A stretch of DNA of 39,457 nucleotides from JALSKU01 sp964556545 (lineage in GTDB: Bacteria > Campylobacterota > Campylobacteria > Campylobacterales > JALSKU01). The translations under genes were made by a program, and so were the position numbers. Shown in pieces: positions 1 to 8,118 of the stretch. Positions within the stretch are counted from its first letter, which is position 1. Every line of letters starts with the position of its first letter. Under the pieces are notes generated by a model. The model was not told where the DNA came from and made no database searches. It was given only the letters and a program-made list of their open reading frames with translations. The DNA is taken from positions 1-39,457 of the forward strand of contig CAZKWE010000055.1 of NCBI GenBank assembly GCA_964556545.1, read 5' to 3'.

Positions 1-4
1 AATT

Positions 5-1300
5 TCATACTCTTCTTAAAACTCTATCTATACTCTCGCTAAATGTCGGATGAGGGAATACGGTTTTTTTAAATGTTTTTACATCCAACTGTGCTGAAAG
101 TGCGGTAGAAAGTATACCTATAAGTTCTTCCGCATTAGGAGTAAATATTTCTGCTCCGCAAACAAAATTTTCATAATCCGTATAAAGTATAACTTCTCCG
201 ATATCAGACCCGCAAATTGCACTGCTTATGCCAAGATAAGATAGCACAAAGCTTGTCTCTTTTGCTCCTTTAATGCCAATACCGGCATAAGAAAGCGGCA
301 AAGTATATATAAATTTCGGAATATTTGAAAGATTTAATAATTCTTTTTTTCCAAGTATATTGTTAACAACATTCAAAACTTCAGCTCTTGCAGCATGAGC
401 CAACTGTATTTTACCGTTACAATCACCTATGGCAAATATATTTTTCACAGAAGTTTCAAAATACTCATCAGTTACAATTTGCTTATCAACTTTTATTTGA
501 TTGTTTTGTACAACACCGGTATTTGGCACTCTGCCGGTTGCAATAAGCAATTTTTCAATTTTTATCTTTTTACCGTTGTTAAAAGAAATTTCTGCTTCAT
601 CCGCTATGCTTCTTGCCTCTGTTATAACAGTATTGGGCATCATTATAACACCATTGTCCGATAGTTGTTGTTCTATTTTATCAACTATTCTCGGATGAAT
701 TTTTTTTGAAATTTTATTATGTCTGTAAACAAGAGTGGTTTTTACTCCGTTAATACTAAAAAAAGTAGCAAACTCCAATCCTATGGCACCGCTTCCGTAT
801 ATCATTATCTCATTTGGTAATTTTTTTAACTTTAGTGCTTCTTTGCTTGTGATAATGTTTTTATAGTCAATATTTATATTTTTAGGTACGAATGTATCGG
901 AGCCTGTACCGATTATAATATATTTGGAAGCGAGTATATCATTCCTTAGTGCAACTCCTTTATCATTTACAAACCCTTCACCCTCTACAAGATCAACCCC
1001 TGCACTTTTGCATTGAAAAATAATGGAATTGGTAGATTTTTTTAAATGTTTTTGTATCTTGTCTTGTAAGCGGTCAAATTTCAAAACATCTTTGTGCCTT
1101 GAAAAAGTATCCTCTTTTATTTCCTGTAATGTTTTTGCTCTATGAAGTAAATTTTTTGAAGGAATACACCCGTGATGCAAACAAACTCCGCCAAGTTCTC
1201 TCATATCTTTTTCCACCAATGCTACTTTTTTTCCTCTTTTTGCCAATACTATAGCACCGGCATAGTTCAATCCTCCTCCGACAAAAACAGCATCATACAT
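5..1300 (-). CDS. lpdA: Dihydrolipoamide dehydrogenase-like flavoprotein (E3 of the PDH module)
   Basis: Class I pyridine nucleotide-disulfide oxidoreductase, expected to reoxidise dihydrolipoyl groups of the adjacent E2 with NAD+. The redox pair sits in GGVCLHHGCIPSK (Cys40 and Cys45, the CxxxxC spacing of this family). A second dinucleotide fold follows at about 165-200 (YGSGAIGLEFA), the GDC FAD motif is near 290, and the C-terminal HPTFSE carries the expected catalytic His417 and Glu. Odd point: the N-terminal FAD loop is GGGLNYAG, so the third glycine of GxGxxG is a Tyr. At 431 aa it is 30-40 residues shorter than typical E3. The gene is complete: its TGA lies four bases from the window edge. 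It starts 11 bp after the E2 gene with GAAGGA upstream of the ATG. Last gene of the PDH cluster inside the window. Confidence 0.85.
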   Translation of the reverse strand: MYDAVFVGGGLNYAGAIVLAKRGKKVALVEKDMRELGGVCLHHGCIPSKNLLHRAKTLQEIKEDTFSRHKDVLKFDRLQDKIQKHLKKSTNSIIFQCKSAGVDLVEGEGFVNDKGVALRNDILASKYIIIGTGSDTFVPKNINIDYKNIITSKEALKLKKLPNEIMIYGSGAIGLEFATFFSINGVKTTLVYRHNKISKKIHPRIVDKIEQQLSDNGVIMMPNTVITEARSIADEAEISFNNGKKIKIEKLLIATGRVPNTGVVQNNQIKVDKQIVTDEYFETSVKNIFAIGDCNGKIQLAHAARAEVLNVVNNILGKKELLNLSNIPKFIYTLPLSYAGIGIKGAKETSFVLSYLGISSAICGSDIGEVILYTDYENFVCGAEIFTPNAEELIGILSTALSAQLDVKTFKKTVFPHPTFSESIDRVLRRV

Positions 1301-1311
1301 TTTATGTCCTT

Positions 1312-2562
1312 CTATATCTTTTCAAGCTCTTTTTTAAAATCCGTTACAAACTGTGCCGCTCTTACTCCATTTACAATTCTGTGATCAAATGTAAAGATTA
1401 CTTTCATTCTACTCTCTTTCATAGCTCCAAAAGCCGCTATGCCACAGTCATCTGCATTTATAAGTGCATCAAAACTTTCTATGTCAAACATACCGAGATT
1501 GCTTATGCCAAAAGTAGAACCGGACAAATCTTCACTGCTTAATTTTTTTGTTTTTATCTCTTTTAACCAATTATTTATCTCTTTTAAACTTAAATTGTCA
1601 ACATTTTTTAACACAACCATATATAAAGAATCATCTTTGCTGAGTGCTACTGAAATATTAGATGAAGGGTAAACTTTAAAAGTGTCATTTTTCAAAACTG
1701 TTCTTGTAAACTCATATTTGCACATACTGTTTGCCAAAGCTTTCAATATATTTGCAGTCAATTTTATACCCTCTTTTTTCTTTATGGATACCTCTTCATA
1801 TATATGATAAATCGGTCTGTTCCAACTTTTTACGACTGTGTTCATGACTGATTTTTGATTGGCAGAGGGTTTTATGATTTTGGGGATATTATATTTTCTT
1901 ATATAGTTTTTAACTTCATCTGAGTCTATCTTGTGATCAAGCTTAAAATATGAGAAATTTAAAGAATATTTATCAAAAAGTTTTTTTGCTTTTGGAGTAA
2001 AGTATTTTTCAACCAGAATTTGATCTATATCTTTTTCAAAAGCAGGAGTAGGCAGTTTTTCTTCATTTTGCAATTTTTCTATATCTATATCAAATTTAAA
2101 AGCTTTTTGTTTTGCGGCGGGAGTGGATATACCTTTTGGCAAAGATTTTTCCTCTTTTTCGTTTCCAAAAAGAAAATCAACTATATCTTTATCGCTTTTT
2201 ACAGCTATCTCATGCGGTTTATCTTTTTTTGATACTTTTTCTTCTTCTTGTTTGATTGTTTCTTTTTTTGGTATCTTTTCTTTTGACTTGTTTTGCTGCA
2301 TCACATCACTCTCGGCACTCTTCATATCGGTATCAATTATCGCAATAACCGTACCTACTTTTGCCTCATCTCCCTCTTTTAACAAAAGTTTTTTAACAAT
2401 ACCGTCTTTAAAGGTCTGAACTTCGATAACCGCTTTATCTGATTCGATATCAGCTATTACATCTGCAGATTTTACTTTTTGACCCTCTTTTACTTTCCAT
2501 TCTACCAACTTTCCCTCACTCATTGAATCTGAAAGTTGGGGCATTGTTATCTTATAGTCCAT
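1312..2562 (-). CDS. pdhC: Pyruvate dehydrogenase E2, dihydrolipoyl acetyltransferase
   Basis: Transfers the acetyl group from E1-bound hydroxyethyl-TPP to CoA through a lipoyl arm. Order of parts: one lipoyl domain (1-80) with the lipoylated Lys43 in ESDKAV; a charged Lys/Glu-rich linker (about 85-170); a peripheral subunit-binding domain (about 182-218); and a short catalytic domain (about 235-416) with the family ISNLGMF motif. The catalytic signature reads DHRIVNG: His394 is kept, but the usual Asp of HxxxDG is Asn398, a substitution that may lower activity. The catalytic domain also looks shorter than the usual ~230 residues. The ATG overlaps the end of pdhB by 11 bp, which suggests translational coupling. 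It could instead be a branched-chain oxo-acid E2; the position next to PDH-type E1 genes favours pyruvate. Confidence 0.88.
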   Translation of the reverse strand: MDYKITMPQLSDSMSEGKLVEWKVKEGQKVKSADVIADIESDKAVIEVQTFKDGIVKKLLLKEGDEAKVGTVIAIIDTDMKSAESDVMQQNKSKEKIPKKETIKQEEEKVSKKDKPHEIAVKSDKDIVDFLFGNEKEEKSLPKGISTPAAKQKAFKFDIDIEKLQNEEKLPTPAFEKDIDQILVEKYFTPKAKKLFDKYSLNFSYFKLDHKIDSDEVKNYIRKYNIPKIIKPSANQKSVMNTVVKSWNRPIYHIYEEVSIKKKEGIKLTANILKALANSMCKYEFTRTVLKNDTFKVYPSSNISVALSKDDSLYMVVLKNVDNLSLKEINNWLKEIKTKKLSSEDLSGSTFGISNLGMFDIESFDALINADDCGIAAFGAMKESRMKVIFTFDHRIVNGVRAAQFVTDFKKELEKI

Positions 2563-3529
2563 TTTTTCTACCCCATGTAATTATTTTTTCTCCTATGCTT
2601 TGAGGAGTCGGAATACTTGATAGCTCAAGAGACCTGTTATAAGGAATAGGCACATTTTCACCGGCTATTCTAAGAGGTGGGGCATCAAGATAAAAAAACA
2701 ATTCTTCACTAATCCTACTTATTATCTGGGCTCCGTATCCTCCCATCTTATGGTCTTCTTCAACCATTACGACTCTTTTTGTTTTAGCAATAGATTTTTT
2801 TATCGTATCAAAATCTACGGGATTTAAAGAACAAAGGTCTATAACTTCACAATTGATTGAAAGTTCATCTTCTATATTGGGAACTGCCTTTAAAACATCA
2901 TCAACCATTTTTAAATAACTGATAATGGTTATATCTTTTCCCTCTTTTGCAATCCTTGCTTTAAATGGATCTATATTGTCTGCAATATCGACTTTACCTT
3001 CTTTATTGTATAAAAGCTCATGCTCGATAAAAACAACCGGATCATCCATCAATATGGATTGTTTTAGTGCATGATAAGCATAGTTTACATCAGATGCCGC
3101 AAACACATAGATACCGGGAACTGCACTTAACATTTGTTCATAACTCTCACTATGCTGGGCTGCAAGCTGTTTGCTAACACCTTGAGGAAATCTCACAACC
3201 ATAGGAATATTTATCTTTCCCGCACTCATATACCTGTATTTTGACATATGATTTATAATTTGATCAAAAGCCAAAAGGGAAAAATTTGCCGTCATAATTT
3301 CTGCAACAGGCCTCAATCCTCCTATCGCCATTCCTACGGCATTACCTACGATACTAAGCTCGGCTATGGGAGTATCTATAACTCTTTTTTCTGAATATTT
3401 TGCAAAAAGACCTTCGCTGACACGATAACTTCCTCCGTACATTCCTACATCTTCACCAAGCAATACTACACTGTCATCTTTTTGCATACACTCATCTATC
3501 GCCAAATTTAATGCTTCACGATACAACAT
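2552..3529 (-). CDS. pdhB: Pyruvate dehydrogenase E1 component, beta subunit
   Basis: Beta chain of the heterotetrameric E1 (alpha2beta2) that decarboxylates pyruvate on TPP. The protein begins MLYREALNLAIDECM and carries GEDVGMYGG, IDTPIAELSIVG and, in the C-terminal half, VVMVEEDHKMGGYG, all typical of E1 beta (transketolase central and C-terminal folds). The reading frame stays open for 23 more codons upstream. I chose the ATG at 3529 because it has AAGGAGT 8 nt upstream, matches the family start, and gives 325 aa, the normal size. It overlaps the 3' end of pdhA by 14 bp. Branched-chain oxo-acid E1 beta is similar and cannot be wholly excluded. Confidence 0.9.
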   Translation of the reverse strand: MLYREALNLAIDECMQKDDSVVLLGEDVGMYGGSYRVSEGLFAKYSEKRVIDTPIAELSIVGNAVGMAIGGLRPVAEIMTANFSLLAFDQIINHMSKYRYMSAGKINIPMVVRFPQGVSKQLAAQHSESYEQMLSAVPGIYVFAASDVNYAYHALKQSILMDDPVVFIEHELLYNKEGKVDIADNIDPFKARIAKEGKDITIISYLKMVDDVLKAVPNIEDELSINCEVIDLCSLNPVDFDTIKKSIAKTKRVVMVEEDHKMGGYGAQIISRISEELFFYLDAPPLRIAGENVPIPYNRSLELSSIPTPQSIGEKIITWGRKNGL

Positions 3530-4487
3530 TGCCACACTCCTTGCAATATACATTCTCATAAAGAGAAGATATTTCCGGCTCTTTGGAATTTTTTGCAAAT
3601 TCCACAGCTTCTTCTACTGTCTCTTTAGCTTTTTTCTCCAAATTATCCAAAACGGTACTATTTAAACCATACTCTTGTATAAGAGTTTTTTTAAGTCTTT
3701 TTATAGGATCTTTTTGTTTGCATATATCCATCTCTTCAGCACTTCTGTAACTATTTGGATCTGCGATAGAATGTCCTTCATATCTGCAAGTCATAGCTTC
3801 TACAAAACATGGGCCGTTACCATCAAGAATATATCTGTTTGCCTCTTCCACTGCCTCATATACTGCTATAGCATCCATGCCGTCAACTTCTATGGTTCTC
3901 ATATACGGTTTTGCTTTGTTACTTTGTTTTTTAAAATGTGATACTCTTGTAATTTTAGTACCGATGGCATATTCATTATTTTCACAAAGAAACAAAAGCG
4001 GAAGTTGCCATGCCGAAGCGATATTGATTGACTCGAAAAATGCTCCGGCATTGCTTGCCCCATCTCCAAAAATCACCATCACCGCATTTTCACTCTCTTG
4101 GTATTTTCTTGCATATGCACATCCGACAGCATTTACTATCTGTCCCGCAACTATCGCATCACCCCCGTAAAAATCAAGCTTTGGCTCAAAAAGATGCATA
4201 GAGCCCCCTCTGCCTTTGCTGACTCCGCTCTCTTTGCCGAAAAGCTCCGCCATAATTTTTTTTGGTTCCATACCTCTTGCGATAGACAAGACATGTTCTC
4301 TGTAGGTAGTAAAAACATCTCCTTTTCTAAATGCCTGCATAGCTGCTACACTAAAACCTTCCTGACCTATGTCAAGATGCAAAAATCCTGATATATTACC
4401 TTTAAGATAGTACTCTTTGGCGGCATATTCGAATTCTCTGCCAAGATACATAAGATAATACAACTTCTGAGCTACTGTTTTTTCCAT
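3516..4487 (-). CDS. pdhA: Pyruvate dehydrogenase E1 component, alpha subunit
   Basis: TPP-binding alpha chain of the E1 heterotetramer. The TPP/Mg motif is complete: GDG at 141-143 followed about 27 residues later by ENN (169-171). Other family signatures are GKGRGGSMHLF near 91-100 and YEGHSIADPNSYRS near 255. Length is 323 aa, usual for the bacterial alpha subunit. The ATG has GGGAG upstream. It lies 66 bp downstream of the AhpD-like gene and overlaps pdhB. Many Campylobacterota use pyruvate:ferredoxin oxidoreductase instead, so a full PDH set is worth noting. It would feed acetyl-CoA from the glycolytic genes that follow on the same strand. Confidence 0.9.
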   Translation of the reverse strand: MEKTVAQKLYYLMYLGREFEYAAKEYYLKGNISGFLHLDIGQEGFSVAAMQAFRKGDVFTTYREHVLSIARGMEPKKIMAELFGKESGVSKGRGGSMHLFEPKLDFYGGDAIVAGQIVNAVGCAYARKYQESENAVMVIFGDGASNAGAFFESINIASAWQLPLLFLCENNEYAIGTKITRVSHFKKQSNKAKPYMRTIEVDGMDAIAVYEAVEEANRYILDGNGPCFVEAMTCRYEGHSIADPNSYRSAEEMDICKQKDPIKRLKKTLIQEYGLNSTVLDNLEKKAKETVEEAVEFAKNSKEPEISSLYENVYCKECGNVVS

Positions 4488-4553
4488 ACTTTTTTCTCCC
4501 GTTTGTCAATAAGCACCTATGGTTAGATACTTAGCTATATCTCTGAGATATCC

Positions 4554-4901
4554 TTAATTTTTTTCCGCCAAAAACTCCTCCAAAGCATTTTTTACAGGTG
4601 TCATATACATAAGTGCCGGACCGCCATGCATTAATACAGCTTGCATACTTGCATCTATAATTTCCTCTTTCGTAGCACCGGCATCAAGTGCCCCTTTGAC
4701 ATGCAAAGCTATACACCATTCGCATTGTGCACCTACTGCAAGAGCAACATTTATAAGTTCTTTATGTTTTTTTGATAATGTATCTTCAGTTTCAACTGCG
4801 GACATAAACTGCTGAAATCCCTTGATCTGATTAGGAGTCTCGTTTTGTAAAAATCCAATCAACCTCTTAACATCTCTTAATTTATCGGTATATGTACCCA
4901 T
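4554..4901 (-). CDS. AhpD-like carboxymuconolactone decarboxylase family protein
   Basis: Small all-helical protein of 115 aa with the AhpD core motif: a Glu at 48, then CEWC (Cys60 and Cys63) and His67, followed by GALDAGATKEEI. This CxxC-xxx-H arrangement is that of alkylhydroperoxidase AhpD and relatives, which cycle a disulfide. In Mycobacterium tuberculosis AhpD is reduced by the E2 and E3 proteins of a 2-oxo acid dehydrogenase. Here the gene is the first of the PDH cluster, so a lipoyl-linked antioxidant or thiol-relay role is a reasonable inference. No AhpC partner is visible. It has a strong AAGGAG ribosome site. A true carboxymuconolactone decarboxylase is unlikely because no aromatic-degradation genes are nearby. 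Confidence 0.85.
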   Translation of the reverse strand: MGTYTDKLRDVKRLIGFLQNETPNQIKGFQQFMSAVETEDTLSKKHKELINVALAVGAQCEWCIALHVKGALDAGATKEEIIDASMQAVLMHGGPALMYMTPVKNALEEFLAEKN

Positions 4902-4942
4902 TTTAAACTCCTTTGTACGAATTTTATGATTTCTTCTTTATA

Positions 4943-4948
4943 ATTATA
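4943..4948 (-). promoter_or_regulatory. Candidate -10 box for the ahpD-pdh operon
   Basis: On the minus strand this reads TATAAT in an AT-rich context, about 40 nt upstream of the AhpD-like ATG. No convincing -35 element sits 16-18 bp further up (TGAAAA at best), which is common in Campylobacterota promoters. The 201-bp gap 4902-5102 that contains it is the largest break in the minus-strand genes and probably separates two transcription units. I saw no clear intrinsic terminator for the upstream operon in this gap. Confidence 0.4.
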
Positions 4949-5102
4949 ACTCAATTTTTATTTACTTTTCAGTTACTTTGCAAACTTATAAGTACCCGAC
5001 CAAAAGAAACCCCGATTAATAGCACAAAAAGAACGGTATGAGTACAAGACGGATTTGTGTAGGACTATCCGTAGATAATTCAAGCAAATCTGAGCATTGT
5101 AA

Positions 5103-6212
5103 TCATGCCGTTATCTTTTTGCCTGAAGGGAAGCTCAAATATCTGCTTATGTATTTTGCACTGCTAAAACACCATTGAAAGTTATATCCTCCAAGTTCAC
5201 CCGTAACATTTACCACTTCTCCTATAAAAAAGAGATTCTTGACAAACTTACTCTCCAAACCTGAAAGTTCATCCGTGTCAACTCCTCCTTTGGTTACCTC
5301 GGCTCTTTCAAAACCAAAATTGCCTGCCGGAGCAAACTCATAATTTTTCAATAACTTTAAAGCTTGTTTCGATTTGTCAGCTGGTAAATCTGAAAAACCG
5401 TGTGCCTTTAAAAATGATATGGTAAATCTTTTTGGAAGAGGCAACAGATTGGATATGGTTTTATTTGATTTTTTCAGTTTAAAATTTGGTAAAAAATTTA
5501 CTCTTATTTTTCCTTTCTTCCAATAAAGCGAAGTATTGAGTATTGCAGGACCCGTTATACCTCTATGAGAAAAAAGTATATCATCTTCAAAAATTTTATC
5601 CTCTACTTCTACTTTGGTTTTTAAGCTTACCCCGCTTAATTCTTTCATCCAAAACTGCTCTTTTTGCAAACTAAGTCCGACAAGTGCGGGAGTCGGACTT
5701 ATGATAGTATGTCCAAAATCTTTTGCTATTTTATAGCCTATATCGGTAGCTCCTAACTTTTTATAACTTATGCCTCCTGTTGCCACTACAACATTTTTTG
5801 CTTTTATATTACCTTTGGAAGTATAAACTGTAAACTCTTTCTCTTTTGATACCCCCAAAATTTCAGCTATAAATTTTTCTCTCTCAAGCTTCTTTATAAT
5901 TTCATTTGAAGAGGATGCAAAATATTGGCTGTTTTTTATTTTTTTATATTTAACATCTTGAAAAAATTTTAATACATCTTTTGAAGAATAATTCTGTAAA
6001 ACTTTTTTGATAAGTTTTTTATCTCCCGTATAATTATCACTGCTGACAAATTCATTTGTAAAATTACACTTTCCGCCTCCGCTTACTTTGATTTTCATTG
6101 GATAAATATTATGATCAATCAATATATAATCTTTCTTGCTTAACATTGAGGCCAAAAAAAGACCGCTTGCTCCTGCCCCCAAAATTGCCGTATTGCAACT
6201 GTTTATAAACAT
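5103..6212 (-). CDS. BaiN/HI0933 family FAD-dependent oxidoreductase (YhiN-like)
   Basis: Flavoprotein of the HI0933/YhiN/BaiN family. Evidence: an N-terminal Rossmann FAD fold with GAGASGLF, the family hallmark KVSGGGKCNFTN near residue 45, and a C-terminal GEVVNVTGELGGYNFQWC motif that closes the FAD site. Length 369 aa, slightly under the family's ~390-420. The physiological substrate is unknown for most members; BaiN in gut clostridia acts on bile-acid intermediates, which does not predict the role here. It overlaps the end of glgB by 10 bp and is the last gene of the long carbon operon, so it is co-transcribed with glycogen genes without an obvious functional link. Confidence 0.85.
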   Translation of the reverse strand: MFINSCNTAILGAGASGLFLASMLSKKDYILIDHNIYPMKIKVSGGGKCNFTNEFVSSDNYTGDKKLIKKVLQNYSSKDVLKFFQDVKYKKIKNSQYFASSSNEIIKKLEREKFIAEILGVSKEKEFTVYTSKGNIKAKNVVVATGGISYKKLGATDIGYKIAKDFGHTIISPTPALVGLSLQKEQFWMKELSGVSLKTKVEVEDKIFEDDILFSHRGITGPAILNTSLYWKKGKIRVNFLPNFKLKKSNKTISNLLPLPKRFTISFLKAHGFSDLPADKSKQALKLLKNYEFAPAGNFGFERAEVTKGGVDTDELSGLESKFVKNLFFIGEVVNVTGELGGYNFQWCFSSAKYISRYLSFPSGKKITA

Positions 6213-8116
6213 TTTTTAAAGTAAACTACTCCAAGAGGAGGCATATCAAACTCTATAGAATTTACTCTTCCCCATGCTTCAATTTTTTCTGAATCATATA
6301 TGCCCTCATTCTCATAGCTCCAACCCTCATATCTGCTATCTTGAGAATTAAATATCATTTTATATCTTCCCTCTTTCGGTACTGCAACTCGATAATTTTC
6401 TCTTTTTTTATCGGCAAAATTGCATACCACTATGATTGTATCATTTTCATCATCACTTTTTCTAAAAAAAGATATAGTATTGTGTGCACTATCCAATCTT
6501 TCAATCCATTCAAAACCTTTATGTTCACCGTCATATTTATACAAAGCCTTCTCTTGTTTGTATATGGAATTTAAAGTTGAAATCATATTTAAAAGACCTT
6601 TATGTCTTGGTTTTTCCAAAAGATGCCACTCCAAACTCTCTTTGTAATTCCACTCTTTATATTGGGCAAACTCTCCACCCATAAAAAGAAGTTTTTTTCC
6701 CGGATGTGCTATCATATAAGCAAACAAGGCTCTTAAATTTGCAAATTTTTGATTGTTATCGCCTGCCATTTTATTTATAAGAGAACCTTTCATATGCACC
6801 ACTTCATCATGGCTTAAAGGCAACACAAAATTTTCATCAAAAGCATACCAGATACTAAATGTAAGTCTCTCTTGATGATATTGCCTGTATATCGGGTCGA
6901 GTGAAAAATACTTCAAAGTATCATGCATCCATCCCATATTCCATTTAAACCCAAATCCAAGCCCCCCTTCGCTGACAGGTCTTGTAACTTTTTCATAGGC
7001 GGTAGACTCTTCGGCTATCATCAATATATCTTTAAATTCTCCGTAAATTGAAGTATTTAACTGTTTTAAAAATTCAATAGCTTCAAGATTTTTATTACTG
7101 CCAAATTTATTTGGTATCCATTCCCCTTCTTTTCTTGCATAATTTAAATACAACATACTTGCAACAGCATCAACTCTGATACCGTCTATATGATATTTCT
7201 CAAACCAAAAAGATGCACTGCTTATCAAAAATGCTCTAACTTCATTTCTTCCATAATTAAATATAGCACTGCCCCACTCAGGATGATACCCCAATCTATA
7301 ATCTTGATGCTCATAAAGACAAGTTCCGTCAAAGGTGGCCAAACCGTGTCCGTCCGTAACAAAATGTGATGGCACCCAGTCAAGTATTATACCTATACCT
7401 TCGTTATGCATAATGTCTACAAATTCCATAAACTCTTTTGGAGTTCCGTATCTTGCAGTAGGAGCAAAATAACCTGTTACCTGATATCCCCAAGAACCTT
7501 CAAACGGATATTCGGTTATCGGCATAAGTTCAATATGTGTATAATTCATAGACTTTACATATTTGCTCAATTCATAGGCGGCTTCTTTGTATGTTAAAAC
7601 TCTGTTATCTTCTTGTATTTTTCTTCTCCATGAGCCAAGATGCACTTCATAGGTATTTACAGGTTTGTCGTATGCATTTACTTCTGCTCTTTTTTTCATC
7701 CACTCTTCATCTTTCCAGTTGTAGCCTTCCGTATTGTAAATTATTGAAGCTGATTTTGGCGGTTTTTCACAATAAAAAGCATAAGGGTCTGCTTTAAAAA
7801 GTATTTTATCTTCCATAGCAGAAACTATATGATACTTATATGTCGTATTTTCTATCTCCCCTTCAATAAAACCTTCCCATATCCCGGAGTTATCTTCTCT
7901 TAATTTTAAAGGGTGAGATAGCGGATTGTATCTGTTAAAATCAGCTACTACACTCACTTTTTTGGCATTTGGGGCCCATACGGAAAAATACACACCTTTG
8001 CTCTTGCCTCTTTGCATAATGTGTGAACCGAATTTGTCATATAATTTCGTGTGGGTTCCTTCTTTGAAAAGATAGATATCAAGTTCGCTAAATCTGCTTA
8101 CATCATAATATATCAC
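6203..8116 (-). CDS. glgB: 1,4-alpha-glucan branching enzyme (GH13)
   Basis: Introduces alpha-1,6 branches into glycogen. Domains: a CBM48 N-terminal beta-sandwich (about 35-110, WAPNAKKVSVVADFNRY), a GH13 barrel with the nucleophile in DGIRVDAVASMLY (Asp316), the acid/base in AEESTAY (Glu369) and the LSHDEVVH motif, then a C-terminal beta domain. The frame is open to a TTG at 8137, but that codon has no ribosome site. I prefer the GTG at 8116, which has GAAAGG upstream, removes the overlap with glgA and gives 637 aa, close to the family norm. It directly follows a glycogen synthase, as in many glg operons. Confidence 0.93.
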   Translation of the reverse strand: MIYYDVSRFSELDIYLFKEGTHTKLYDKFGSHIMQRGKSKGVYFSVWAPNAKKVSVVADFNRYNPLSHPLKLREDNSGIWEGFIEGEIENTTYKYHIVSAMEDKILFKADPYAFYCEKPPKSASIIYNTEGYNWKDEEWMKKRAEVNAYDKPVNTYEVHLGSWRRKIQEDNRVLTYKEAAYELSKYVKSMNYTHIELMPITEYPFEGSWGYQVTGYFAPTARYGTPKEFMEFVDIMHNEGIGIILDWVPSHFVTDGHGLATFDGTCLYEHQDYRLGYHPEWGSAIFNYGRNEVRAFLISSASFWFEKYHIDGIRVDAVASMLYLNYARKEGEWIPNKFGSNKNLEAIEFLKQLNTSIYGEFKDILMIAEESTAYEKVTRPVSEGGLGFGFKWNMGWMHDTLKYFSLDPIYRQYHQERLTFSIWYAFDENFVLPLSHDEVVHMKGSLINKMAGDNNQKFANLRALFAYMIAHPGKKLLFMGGEFAQYKEWNYKESLEWHLLEKPRHKGLLNMISTLNSIYKQEKALYKYDGEHKGFEWIERLDSAHNTISFFRKSDDENDTIIVVCNFADKKRENYRVAVPKEGRYKMIFNSQDSRYEGWSYENEGIYDSEKIEAWGRVNSIEFDMPPLGVVYFKKCL

Positions 8117-8118
8117 TG

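Noticed and set aside
3530..3598. N-terminal extension of the E1 beta frame to 3598
   Set aside because: It lies inside pdhA, has no ribosome site, and the ATG at 3529 has AAGGAGT and matches the family start.
4902..5102. Small gene or intrinsic terminator in the gap between the two minus-strand operons
   Set aside because: No frame with a ribosome site and no stem followed by a T-run could be seen.
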